From assembly GCA_902175065.1 (NCBI GenBank), contig CABIIJ010000010.1:1-35895 (forward strand): 35,895 bases of DNA. The letters are read 5' to 3'. Shown here in pieces: positions 1 to 7,479 of the stretch; the stretch's first letter is position 1; each line of letters opens with the position of its first letter. This DNA comes from an uncultured Comamonas sp. (GTDB taxonomy: Bacteria > Pseudomonadota > Gammaproteobacteria > Burkholderiales > Burkholderiaceae_C). The translations under genes and the position numbers were made by a program. The notes under the pieces were generated by a model. That model saw only the letters and a list, made by a program, of their open reading frames with translations, was not told the DNA's origin and did no database searches.

Positions 1-2397
1 CCTGCCCACGACCTGCCCCTGCTGCACGGCCTCAACCCCGAACAACGCGCCGCCGTCACCTTGCCGCAAGGCCACGCCCTGATTCTGGCGGGCGCAGGTT
101 CAGGCAAGACGCGGGTGCTGACCACGCGCATTGCCTGGCTGCTGCACATGGGGTATGCCTCGCCCGGGGGCATCATGGCCGTCACCTTTACCAACAAGGC
201 GGCCAAGGAGATGCAGACGCGCCTGTCGGCCCTGCTGCCGATCAGCCTGCGCGGCATGTGGATGGGCACCTTCCACGGCCTGTGCAACCGCCTGCTGCGG
301 GCGCACCACCAGGCGGCGGGGCTGCCGGCCACGTTCCAGATTCTCGATACGCAGGACCAGCTCTCGGCCATCAAGCGGCTGTGCAAGGCCTTCAACGTCG
401 ATACCGAGCGCTACCCGCCCAAGCAGTTGGGCTGGTTTTTTGCCAGTTGCAAGGAAGACGGCCTGCGCCCCAGGGACGTGCCCGCGCACGACCCGGACAT
501 GGTTAAGAAAGTGGAGCTGTACCAGCTCTACGAAGACCAGTGCCAGCGTGAAGGCGTGGTCGATTTTGCCGAGCTGCTGCTGCGCTCCTACGAGCTGCTG
601 CGTGACCACCCTGCCTTGCGCCAGCATTACCAGCAGCGCTTTCGCTACCTGCTGGTCGATGAGTTCCAGGACACCAACAAGCTGCAATACCAGTGGCTCA
701 AACTGCTGGCGGGCGAGCCGGAGGGCGGGCGCATCGTCGGCACCAGCAGCGTGCTGGCCGTGGGCGACGACGACCAGAGCATCTACGCCTTTCGCGGGGC
801 GCGGGTGGGCAATATGCAGGACTTTCTGCGCGAATTTGCCGTGCCGCACCAGATCAAGCTGGAGCGCAACTACCGCAGCCACGGCAACATCCTGGACTGC
901 GCCAATGCCCTGATCGAGCACAACAGCCAGCGCCTGGGCAAGAACCTGCACACCGACCAGGGCGCGGGCGAGCCGGTGCGCATCCACGAAGCCCCGACCG
1001 ACCTGGACGAGGCGCGTTGGCTGGTCGAGGAAATCCAGGCGCTGACCAAAAACGACGGCTTCCCGCGCCAGGAAATCGCCCTGCTGTACCGCAGCAACGC
1101 GCAAAGCCGCGTGCTGGAGAGCCGCTTGTTCAACGCCGGCATCCCCTACCGCGTGTATGGCGGCCTGCGCTTTTTCGAGCGGGCGGAAATCAAGCACGCC
1201 CTGGCCTACCTGCGCCTGCTGGAAAGCCCGCAGGACGACACCAGCTTCCTGCGCGTGGTGAACTTCCCGGCCCGCGGCATCGGCGCCCGCAGCCTGGAGA
1301 CCTTGCAGCAGGAAGCCAGCCAGGCCGGTTGCAGCCTGCTGGATGCCACCACCCTGGTCGGCGGCGCCGCCGGGGCCAAGCTGCGCGGCTTTCACGCTCT
1401 GCTGGACGTGATGCGCGAAGCCGTGGCGGGCCAGCCGCTGCGCCACACCATTGCCCACGTCCTGCAGGCCAGCGGCCTGCAGGACCATTACCGCGCCGAC
1501 AAGGAAGGCCAGGAGCGCCTGGAAAACCTGGAAGAACTCATCAACGCCGCCGAAAGCTTTGTTTTGCAGGAAGGCTTTGGCAAGGACGCCATCGCCCTGC
1601 CGCTGGATGAAACGGCGCCGGGTGCGGCCCCGGCATTGTCGCAACGATTAACGCAAAGCCCGGCCAGCCAGGGCATCGACCCCAGCCAGCCACTGCTCAA
1701 CCAGGCCCTGCCGGGCACCGATGCGGAAACCGGCGAAACCCTCTCGCCCCTGCAAGCCTTCCTCGTCCACGCCGCGCTGGAAGCGGGCGACAACCAGGCC
1801 CAGGCCGGGCAGGACGCGGTGCAGCTCATGACCGTACACGCCAGCAAGGGGCTGGAGTTTGACGCCGTGTTCATCGTCGGCCTGGAAGAAGGGCTGTTCC
1901 CCCACGAAAACGCCCTGAGCGACAAGGGCGGCCTGGAGGAAGAACGCCGCCTGATGTACGTGGCCATCACCCGCGCCCGCCAGCGCCTGTACCTGAGCCA
2001 CGCGCAAAGCCGCATGTTGCACGGGCGCACCAGCTTCAACCTGCCCAGCCGCTTTCTGGACGAACTGCCCGCCGCGTGCGTGAAAATCCTCGGCGCACGG
2101 GGATTTGGCAGTTTCAGTCCTAAAAAAGAAGCTTCTTCCGCTTATTCAACAAGGTTTTCAAATACATTAAACCATGAAAACCTTATGAAATCAGCGGAAA
2201 CAGCTCCTGTTTTCAATCAATCCCAACATTCCAGCGGCATTGCCAAAGGCCGGAAGGTCTTCCACGCCAAATTCGGCGAAGGCCGCGTGCTGGCCGTCGA
2301 AGGCGTGGGCGACGATGCCCGCGCCCAGGTGGACTTCCCGCGCCACGGCAGCAAATGGCTGGCGCTGGGGATTGCCAAGCTGACGGTGGTGGAGTAA
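1..2397 (+). CDS. uvrD: UvrD/PcrA-type 3'-5' DNA helicase, 5' partial
   Basis: ATP-dependent superfamily 1 DNA helicase used in nucleotide excision and mismatch repair. The reading frame is open from the first base, and the residues before the TTG at 61 (LNPEQRAAVTLP) are the family's Q-motif, so the true start lies upstream of the window. Numbering from base 1, Walker A (GAGSGKT) is at about residues 31-37, DEFQDTN at about 220, GDDDQSIYAFRG at about 255, the TVHASKGLEFD motif near 610, and YVAITRAR near 650. The C-terminus holds a PcrA-like Tudor domain (KVFHAKFGEGRV). Between the helicase core and that domain lies an in-frame insert of about 26 residues encoded by a 76-bp palindromic repeat (2130-2205). 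It is AT-rich and unlike the rest of the gene. The helicase call is firm; UvrD rather than PcrA or Rep is less certain. Confidence 0.93.
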   Translation, partial: PAHDLPLLHGLNPEQRAAVTLPQGHALILAGAGSGKTRVLTTRIAWLLHMGYASPGGIMAVTFTNKAAKEMQTRLSALLPISLRGMWMGTFHGLCNRLLRAHHQAAGLPATFQILDTQDQLSAIKRLCKAFNVDTERYPPKQLGWFFASCKEDGLRPRDVPAHDPDMVKKVELYQLYEDQCQREGVVDFAELLLRSYELLRDHPALRQHYQQRFRYLLVDEFQDTNKLQYQWLKLLAGEPEGGRIVGTSSVLAVGDDDQSIYAFRGARVGNMQDFLREFAVPHQIKLERNYRSHGNILDCANALIEHNSQRLGKNLHTDQGAGEPVRIHEAPTDLDEARWLVEEIQALTKNDGFPRQEIALLYRSNAQSRVLESRLFNAGIPYRVYGGLRFFERAEIKHALAYLRLLESPQDDTSFLRVVNFPARGIGARSLETLQQEASQAGCSLLDATTLVGGAAGAKLRGFHALLDVMREAVAGQPLRHTIAHVLQASGLQDHYRADKEGQERLENLEELINAAESFVLQEGFGKDAIALPLDETAPGAAPALSQRLTQSPASQGIDPSQPLLNQALPGTDAETGETLSPLQAFLVHAALEAGDNQAQAGQDAVQLMTVHASKGLEFDAVFIVGLEEGLFPHENALSDKGGLEEERRLMYVAITRARQRLYLSHAQSRMLHGRTSFNLPSRFLDELPAACVKILGARGFGSFSPKKEASSAYSTRFSNTLNHENLMKSAETAPVFNQSQHSSGIAKGRKVFHAKFGEGRVLAVEGVGDDARAQVDFPRHGSKWLALGIAKLTVVE
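2130..2205. repeat. 76-bp AGCT-bounded palindromic repeat, copy 1 (inside uvrD)
   Basis: Exactly 76 bp from AGCT to AGCT. The outer arms pair imperfectly (AGCTTCTTCCGCTTATT against the complement of AATCAGCGGAAACAGCT). The inner arms AAGGTTTTCA and TGAAAACCTT pair perfectly around an AT-rich loop. The copy lies within the helicase coding sequence and stays in frame. Confidence 0.85.
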
Positions 2398-2440
2398 TCC
2401 AGGCCCCCGAAACCATTCCTTTGCTCTTTAAGTCCATCAC

Positions 2441-3244
2441 ATGCAACGCCGGAATTTCGTGCTCTTTACTGCCCTGGCCGCAGGCCTCCCCCCAATGACA
2501 GCGGCTGGCTCGCAGTGGCAAGAAATGAACGAGTGGTCTCGGTTCTTTTCCGCCGCCGATGCGCAAGGCGGCATCGTAGTGCTCGATGCCCGGGGCCAGT
2601 CCGAAACCACCCTGGTCTATGACGTCGCACGGGCCAGGCAGCGTTACTCGCCAGCCTCCACCTTCAAGATTCCGCACAGTTTATTTGCGCTGGATGCGGG
2701 GCTGCTCCATGACGAATTTCAAGCCATCCCCTGGGATGGCGTGAAGCGTCCCACGGCAGCCTGGAACGCGGACCAGAACTTGCGCTCGGCAATGCGCAAC
2801 TCCACCGTCTGGGTGTATGAACGCTTTGCCAAGGAACTGGGCGAGGCACGCGAAATCGCCTATCTGCGCAAAATCGGGTACGGCAACGCGCTGACCACCG
2901 GCGACCAGCCTTTTTGGGTCGAGGGCGAGCTTGCCATCTCGCCCTTGGAGCAAATCGCTTTCCTGCAACGGCTGTACCGCAACCAGCTGCCTTTCCAGGT
3001 CGAACACCAGAGACTGGTCAAGGATGTGCTGATCAATGCAGCCGGCCCCGACTGGATCCTGCGTGCAAAAACGGGCTGGAGCGGAACCATCGGCTGGTGG
3101 GTGGGCTGGGTCGAGTGGCCCAACGGCCCCGTGTTCTTCGCCTTGAACATAGACACGCCCAACAGGCTCGGCGACCTTGCCAAGCGCCAGAGCATCGCAC
3201 GCGACGTTCTGCGCTCCATTCACGCGCTCCCGACGGCCCCATAG
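2441..3244 (+). CDS. bla: Class D (OXA-2-like) beta-lactamase
   Basis: Serine beta-lactamase of class D, exported to the periplasm, hydrolysing beta-lactams through an acyl-enzyme. 267 residues. The class D motifs are all present: S73-T-F-K76 (nucleophile and carboxylated lysine), S121-T-V, Y147-G-N, K210-T-G, then WWVGWVEWP. The blocks RYSPASTFKIPH, LRSAMRNSTVWVYE, LPFxVEHQRLVKD and FFALNIDTPNR match OXA-2 as I remember it, so this is the OXA-2 group rather than OXA-48 or OXA-10. The N-terminus (about 22 residues) contains RRNFV before a hydrophobic stretch, a twin-arginine-like signal. No attC site or integrase lies beside it. It sits between two housekeeping-type genes, as a resident chromosomal gene would. 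The start ATG at 2441 has no clear Shine-Dalgarno. Substrate range cannot be read from sequence. Confidence 0.93.
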   Translation: MQRRNFVLFTALAAGLPPMTAAGSQWQEMNEWSRFFSAADAQGGIVVLDARGQSETTLVYDVARARQRYSPASTFKIPHSLFALDAGLLHDEFQAIPWDGVKRPTAAWNADQNLRSAMRNSTVWVYERFAKELGEAREIAYLRKIGYGNALTTGDQPFWVEGELAISPLEQIAFLQRLYRNQLPFQVEHQRLVKDVLINAAGPDWILRAKTGWSGTIGWWVGWVEWPNGPVFFALNIDTPNRLGDLAKRQSIARDVLRSIHALPTAP

Positions 3245-3288
3245 GTTTTGACCCTGGTTCAACACCCCGCCGCCGCTACCATCCGGCC

Positions 3289-4038
3289 ATGGCTTGCTCC
3301 CTGTCCCTTCATCCCTCCAACCCCCGCCTTGTCCACATCCCCGCCAACCCCCACGGGCGTGACTTTGCCGTGGGCGACATCCACGGCTGCTTCACCGCGC
3401 TGCAACAGGCGCTGGCGCACATCGGCTTCAACCCGGCACAAGACCGGCTGTTCTCCGTGGGCGATCTGGTCGATCGCGGGCCGGAATCGGCCCAGGTGCT
3501 GCACTGGCTGGCGCAACCGTGGTTTCACGCCATCAGCGGCAACCACGACTTCATGGCCTGGCGCCACGCCCTGGGCCAGCCGTATCCGCAGGTCGATGTG
3601 CTGGAGCACGGCGGCGGCTGGCTCACCACCACCGCGCCGGAACTGCTGGCCCGCATCGCCCGGCAATTGCAGGCCCTGCCCCTGGCCATGGAAGTGGCCA
3701 CGCCGGGCGGCCCCGTCGGCCTGATTCATGCCGACTGCCCCAGCGACGACTGGCAGCACCTGCGCGGGCAAGACCTCTCGCCCAACGACCAGGACTGCTG
3801 CCTGTGGTCACGCCAGCGCTACCAGCGCCGCTACGCCGCCCCGGTGCGCAACATCCGCGCCGTCGTCCATGGACACATGACCGTGCCGGTCATGCAGACG
3901 CTGGGCAACGCCTTCTTCATCGACACCGGCGGCTGGCGCATGGGCCAGGGGCATTTCACGCTGCTGGATCTGCACACCTTGCAGGCACACCAAGGCCCCG
4001 GCCCGGCAATCCAGGCCGTGCAGCGGCGTTACCGCTAA
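3289..4038 (+). CDS. Calcineurin-like Ser/Thr-type metallophosphatase
   Basis: Two-metal phosphoesterase of the PrpA/PphA and phage-lambda phosphatase family, predicted to remove phosphate from proteins or small phosphoesters in the cytosol. 249 residues. Metal and catalytic motifs occur in the usual order: GDIHG at 29-33, GDLVDRG at 58-64, GNHD at 84-87, then a central H (LIHAD) and a C-terminal VHGH. The frame is open much further upstream, through the beta-lactamase gene. The ATG at 3289 is chosen because it places GDIHG at the distance usual for the family and begins just after the upstream gene ends. A perfect terminator follows the stop. The natural substrate is unknown. Confidence 0.85.
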   Translation: MACSLSLHPSNPRLVHIPANPHGRDFAVGDIHGCFTALQQALAHIGFNPAQDRLFSVGDLVDRGPESAQVLHWLAQPWFHAISGNHDFMAWRHALGQPYPQVDVLEHGGGWLTTTAPELLARIARQLQALPLAMEVATPGGPVGLIHADCPSDDWQHLRGQDLSPNDQDCCLWSRQRYQRRYAAPVRNIRAVVHGHMTVPVMQTLGNAFFIDTGGWRMGQGHFTLLDLHTLQAHQGPGPAIQAVQRRYR

Positions 4039-4043
4039 AAGCC

Positions 4044-4080
4044 AAAAGCCTGCTACCGATCAGATAGCAGGCTTTTCTTA
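4044..4080 (+). terminator. Rho-independent terminator after the phosphatase gene
   Basis: Perfect 12-bp stem AAAAGCCTGCTA / TAGCAGGCTTTT with a 9-nt loop, ending in a T-rich run. It closes the plus-strand block and abuts the left edge of the integrated element. Confidence 0.85.
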
Positions 4081-4087
4081 TGAGGAC

Positions 4088-4133
4088 TGGTAGGGCGTGG
4101 CGGACTTGAACCGACGACCAAGGGATTATGAGT
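4088..4133 (-). pseudogene. Displaced 3' half of a CAU-anticodon tRNA gene
   Basis: Read on the minus strand this is the anticodon loop CTCATAA onward: stem TCCCT, variable loop, T arm GTCGG-TTCAAGT-CCGCC, acceptor ACGCCCT, A, CCA. No 5' half precedes it. Its acceptor and anticodon stem halves pair with the 5' half found 9.6 kb away at 13739-13780 (GGGGCGT with ACGCCCT allowing one G-U, and GGGGA with TCCCT). They do not pair with the intact tRNA at 13588-13664. The T stem carries one U-C mismatch (positions 50-64), so some decay is likely. Confidence 0.8.
4123..4133. repeat. Left attachment core of the integrated element
   Basis: GGATTATGAGT, the 11-bp direct repeat also found at 13739-13749. 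It corresponds to the anticodon loop and flank of the split tRNA gene. The two copies bound the inserted element. Confidence 0.7.
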
Positions 4134-4190
4134 TCGTCGCCAACGTGCTATACCTAGGAAAATCAAGCATAGGGGAGCGTAAGCTACAGA

Positions 4191-4228
4191 ACAAAAAAGT
4201 AAGCTGCGACAGTAGTTTAGCGCAGCTT
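4191..4228 (-). terminator. Terminator of the restriction-modification operon
   Basis: AAGCTGCG (4201-4208) pairs with CGCAGCTT (4221-4228). On the minus strand the hairpin is followed by a run of six T. It lies about 95 bp past the methyltransferase stop. Confidence 0.6.
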
Positions 4229-4253
4229 GGCGAAGGTGGGCAAAACTAGGCTC

Positions 4254-4271
4254 TGTACCGCTGGAGTACCG
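4254..4271. repeat. Left-end TGTACCG repeats, probable integrase arm sites
   Basis: TGTACCG at 4254 and AGTACCG at 4265 have an 11-bp period. The same heptamer with the same period occurs three times at the right end (13538-13566) next to the integrase gene. Matching spaced repeats at both ends of a tyrosine-recombinase element are what arm-type binding sites look like. Confidence 0.55.
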
Positions 4272-4323
4272 GCACTGACCTGCCCCCCGGGCGGCAGACT
4301 TTCTAAGTACATCCCTAATGCAG

Positions 4324-5556
4324 TCATCCTGGCCATCGCGCGGAAACGTCGTACTCGAAAAGCGCCTTGTTGCAGTTGCGTTTGCGTATGATCATCGAGG
4401 CTGCATCCTCGTATCCGAGCATCTGCATGGAGGCAGTCAGAATCGCCGGGGTATCGACCATGTTCCCGAAGAAGCTGGAATTCCCGACGATGTAATGAAG
4501 CTCCGCCCCCGGCTCCAGTACGTTCGGCAGCGATGACAAGTGCAGGTGCATGTCGTAGAAATACTTGAGCACGTAGGTCGCCATGAGCTGGGCATTCTTG
4601 CCATCGCTCTCCGCGATGCGTCCGACCGTATCAGTGAGAATTTCAGGAAGTGCCTTGCCGTTCGGTCCCCACTCATTGAGACGGCTTGTGGCGATCCCCC
4701 ACGTGCCGCCTATCGCCTTCCAATCCATCTCACCCGCTTCTCGGGCCTCTTCAAGAAACTTCATCCAGTACATGTACGGGCGAAGCTCTCTGATGTAGCT
4801 GATCCGGTTCGGATAGGGAGGCGAAGTCACAACAAGGCCAAAGCGCCGCCCCATTTCCGGAATAGCACGGGCATCCACCTCGACAACCTCCCCCAGACCC
4901 TGTAGCTGAGCACCGCTAGATGCAAGTATGGCATCGAGAATGGCCAGATACAGGTCTGTCACGTGCTCGACTTCGTGGTGTGTCGTCTCCGACGAAAACG
5001 ACATGGACACGTGATTGAACGCGGCTGCGGATGTCTCAATCACCAGCCGGCAGAAGGCGATCCATGCCAGACCGTCTGTTCGATCCTCTGCGGGCTCTCC
5101 GAATACTTCGACAAGTCCTGTTCGAAGCGCCGCTAGAACCTTGAGCGTACCGGCTGACCACCACCGCTCGATGTTGAACAACGGCGGTATCCAATTGTCT
5201 TTCTTCATCAAGGCTGGAATCCGCCCGATAGCCTGTTGGGCACCGTCTTGCACGAAGGCTAAGTGCTCAACCGAGTACGACCGACACTTCACGTTGCCAA
5301 GCCAAATCAAGAACGGGTTGATGTCGAACGAAAGCGCGGAATTGCCGTGCTCCGCCGCAGTAAGTGTCGTGGTCGCGGTCCCGGAGAACGGATCGAGCAC
5401 GGCAACATCAGCGGGGAATCTGGCGATAACTTCCTTCACCAGCTTCACAGAGTAGGCCGGCGTGAGCCGGAGCCAGCCGTGGCGTCCAAGCGACTTGTTA
5501 TGCTTGAACGTGAGGTCTGAGCGCTGCTTAACGGATTGACGGGTGACTTCAAGCAT
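4324..5556 (-). CDS. Type II DNA methyltransferase, amino group (N4-C or N6-A)
   Basis: S-adenosylmethionine-dependent DNA methyltransferase, predicted to protect host DNA from the endonuclease encoded just upstream. 410 residues. The SAM-binding motif LDPFSGTAT is at about 54-62 and the catalytic motif TSPPY at 244-248, in the order I then IV. The segment LTFKHN...GWLRLTPAYS before motif I resembles motif X. TSPPY is most common in cytosine-N4 enzymes but also occurs in adenine-N6 enzymes, so base type and recognition site are open. The ATG at 5556 lies inside the last codons of the endonuclease gene (8-nt overlap), so the two are translated together. Base composition looks lower in GC than the surrounding chromosome. 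Confidence 0.88.
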   Translation of the reverse strand: MLEVTRQSVKQRSDLTFKHNKSLGRHGWLRLTPAYSVKLVKEVIARFPADVAVLDPFSGTATTTLTAAEHGNSALSFDINPFLIWLGNVKCRSYSVEHLAFVQDGAQQAIGRIPALMKKDNWIPPLFNIERWWSAGTLKVLAALRTGLVEVFGEPAEDRTDGLAWIAFCRLVIETSAAAFNHVSMSFSSETTHHEVEHVTDLYLAILDAILASSGAQLQGLGEVVEVDARAIPEMGRRFGLVVTSPPYPNRISYIRELRPYMYWMKFLEEAREAGEMDWKAIGGTWGIATSRLNEWGPNGKALPEILTDTVGRIAESDGKNAQLMATYVLKYFYDMHLHLSSLPNVLEPGAELHYIVGNSSFFGNMVDTPAILTASMQMLGYEDAASMIIRKRNCNKALFEYDVSARWPG

Positions 5557-6340
5557 TCAACAAGGCTTCCAGCGTTTCGTGAACTTCTTCCTGGATCGTG
5601 GGCGAGTTGCGCTTGAAGAAGTCGGCGAGGTCGAAGCCCAAGACATCCTTGCAGAAGCCGAATAAGGACACGGTCGATCCACCGTCTGTGCGACCGACCA
5701 AAATCCCGCCCCGGCTGTTTCGGTAGCGAAGGACCAAGTCACCGTCAATTTGCCCAGAGAAAATCGCAAACACCGGCATGTAGCCTTGTGCCCAAGCGAC
5801 GGCGATATTGTCGATGTCTCCGTTCTGCCGTTTGCTGTCCTTGCTCTTGTAACCTTGCCGAACCTCGAACACCGCGCCGTGGGCGGGAACCTCCGCGCCA
5901 AGGATTCCGCAGTATTCGGCTACCCAATCATTCACTCGCGCCTTCACCGCAGCGTTCGTGATGTCCTCGAACTGGAGCCGTCCATCCAGTGAGAGTGTCT
6001 TGTCCTTTCCAGCGCTTGTCTTGGTCTTGTAAGACCATGCAGCGCTGTTCCTGTCCGAGTAGCCCGTGGAGTCGATGATGACTTCACGAAAGAGGTTTTC
6101 GCACCCCTTGCCGATTTGCCGATACACGGAAGTCATTCCGCCTGCGGCCTTGTGGGCTGCATACATCAGTTCGGAGTTCAGTCCGCACCACGCATAGAAC
6201 GGATCAGCACCGTACAGATCAAGGAACTGAGGAAGGGAGACGCCTTCTTCTTTGTTTCCTTGTCCAAACTTCGGCTTGTACCGTTTGCAGACCTTCAGCG
6301 GGTCTAAAAACTTCTTCAACAACTCTTTCTCAGTCGCCAC
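5549..6340 (-). CDS. Probable type II restriction endonuclease
   Basis: Predicted partner of the downstream methyltransferase, cutting unmethylated DNA. 263 residues from a GTG at 6340, chosen because AAAAGGA lies 7-8 nt upstream; an ATG at 6361 has no such site. A segment at 159-170, E-V-R-Q-G-Y-K-S-K-D-S-K, followed by RQNGDID, looks like the E-x-K half of a PD-(D/E)XK active site. This segment is what suggests an endonuclease, together with the overlap with a methyltransferase gene. I do not recognise a named enzyme or its recognition sequence. The endonuclease comes first in the operon and no controller (C) protein is visible. The gene begins just after a truncated relaxase stub. Confidence 0.7.
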   Translation of the reverse strand: MATEKELLKKFLDPLKVCKRYKPKFGQGNKEEGVSLPQFLDLYGADPFYAWCGLNSELMYAAHKAAGGMTSVYRQIGKGCENLFREVIIDSTGYSDRNSAAWSYKTKTSAGKDKTLSLDGRLQFEDITNAAVKARVNDWVAEYCGILGAEVPAHGAVFEVRQGYKSKDSKRQNGDIDNIAVAWAQGYMPVFAIFSGQIDGDLVLRYRNSRGGILVGRTDGGSTVSLFGFCKDVLGFDLADFFKRNSPTIQEEVHETLEALLNA

Positions 6341-6392
6341 AGACGATCCTTTTCGGTTCATGGGCCAAGCTGGCCCGTACGCAATTAACGAT

Positions 6393-6509
6393 TCAGCAGG
6401 TAGGGAAACAGCCCTCGGCCTCTGCCCTGATCTTGACACCCTGGACGCGGCCGTAATCCACCCGCTCGCCCCAATCCTTGAGAACGCCGTCAATCTCACG
6501 CTTCGCCAT
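6393..6509 (-). pseudogene. Relaxase gene stub (N-terminal fragment)
   Basis: A 38-codon frame starts at ATG 6509, overlapping the last 14 nt of mobC, exactly where the relaxase gene of a mob operon begins. It opens MAKREIDGVLKDWGERV, which resembles the start of VirD2-like relaxases of plasmid mob operons as I remember them. After about 30 codons it runs into foreign sequence and stops. No relaxase catalytic motifs remain. I infer that the restriction-modification genes replaced the rest of the gene. Its position supports relaxase origin more firmly than the short sequence match does. Confidence 0.5.
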
Positions 6510-7095
6510 CGACAGCCCCCGTTACCTGGATACCCCAACGGCTAAGGCTGGCGTCCTGGATGGCCGCCACCTTGTCTGTATGCCGGTAGATGTAGGTCGC
6601 CAGCTTCTCTATCTGCTCGGTCTTCACGTTCGCGGGCTTGCCCTCGTTCAACCGCTTAGCGATCTGGTTCAGGTTCCGGCCGATAGCCCGGAGCTGGTAA
6701 GACGATTCCCATAGAGCTTTCGTCGTCTCCATCGTGAACTGCGGCTCATGCGTCAAGCTCGCACGCACGCAATTGATAACCCAACGCTGCGGCGAACAGC
6801 CCTCGGCATCGGCGCGGGCCGTGATGCCTTGGAACTCGGTCGGCGTGAAGCGGACTTCAAGCCGTTCCTTCGGCCCGCCGTCCGGCTCGCCCTCGGTTTG
6901 CGCAGCAATCCAGCGGCGAACCTCGGGCTGCATGTCGTCCTGGATCATGTAGCGCATCAGCGCCCGCAGGATCGCGGGCGACTTCTTCTTGTTGCGCTCG
7001 CAGTAGGCGGCCCACTGCTCGCGCAGATCATCAGGCAACCGTAGGGGGTAGATGTAGCTACCTCTGGTTGCCCCAATCTCGGGATTGCGCGGCAT
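6496..7095 (-). CDS. mobC: Relaxosome accessory protein MobC
   Basis: Small DNA-binding protein that helps a relaxase open and nick oriT. 199 residues. A basic N-terminal half (YIYPLRLPDDLREQWAAYCE) looks like a ribbon-helix-helix DNA-binding region. The C-terminal half has the MobC signature RAIGRNLNQIAKRLN followed by a coiled stretch. The start at 7095 is set by GGAG 8 nt upstream (TGGAGACGCC before ATG); the frame continues further upstream without support. A putative oriT lies immediately upstream, and the relaxase stub overlaps its 3' end. The gene looks intact although its normal partner gene is gone. Confidence 0.8.
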   Translation of the reverse strand: MPRNPEIGATRGSYIYPLRLPDDLREQWAAYCERNKKKSPAILRALMRYMIQDDMQPEVRRWIAAQTEGEPDGGPKERLEVRFTPTEFQGITARADAEGCSPQRWVINCVRASLTHEPQFTMETTKALWESSYQLRAIGRNLNQIAKRLNEGKPANVKTEQIEKLATYIYRHTDKVAAIQDASLSRWGIQVTGAVDGEA

Positions 7096-7137
7096 AGGCG
7101 TCTCCAGGAAGGGGGTGTAGATGTGTTGTGCAGACGT

Positions 7138-7173
7138 AGTGTAATACACTTTGCCGGCGTCAGCCTATCCTGC
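7138..7173. other. oriT: Putative oriT with IncP-type nic site
   Basis: CTATCCTGC at 7165-7173 fits the IncP nic consensus YATCCTG/Y, so the nick would fall between 7172 and 7173 on the plus strand. A 6-bp inverted repeat AGTGTA-A-TACACT (7138-7150) lies just to the left, where an accessory protein could bind. With this polarity the mob genes would be transferred last, as in RP4. It sits 43 bp upstream of mobC. Confidence 0.6.
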
Positions 7174-7198
7174 ACTAGCCCACACTCCCCCTCGTTTT

Positions 7199-7236
7199 TT
7201 CGTCATGACGAAGAAATTCTTGGTCAAGACCAAGAA
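7199..7236. promoter_or_regulatory. Two adjacent palindromes, possible operators
   Basis: TTCGTCATGACGAA (7199-7212) is a perfect palindrome. TTCTTGGTC / GACCAAGAA (7217-7236) is a perfect 9-bp inverted repeat with a 2-nt centre. The core CGTCATGACG recurs at 7480-7499. They lie in the gene-free stretch 7096-7744 between mobC and the virB block, which has no ORF I can support. Repressor binding sites are the simplest reading. Confidence 0.5.
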
Positions 7237-7479
7237 CATCCAGACAGATGGAGACATGGGTTCGCCGTACATCGGGCGACCAGTCCTTGCTGGGCGAGGA
7301 TTACTTTCAACTGGCCGTTGCCTTCGGGCGTGGTGCCACTGTTTGCAGTACGAGCCATCCACTTGCAATCAGCACGCCGCCCCCTTCGCCCTGCGGGCGT
7401 GGTGGAAAAAGGCGGCTTCGCCGCCGCAGCCTTCGGAGTGAGGAACACCAGCTCGGCATCAGTCGGCATGAGCGCCAAG

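Noticed and set aside
100-1644. Long minus-strand frames opposite uvrD, and similar long frames opposite other GC-rich genes
   Set aside because: They are shadows of strongly biased codon use on the other strand and show no domain similarity.
3241-3275. GTTCAAC after the beta-lactamase gene as an attC-like cassette site
   Set aside because: Only one seven-base box fits. There is no partner GTTRRRY box and no long imperfect palindrome, so no cassette recombination site is supported.
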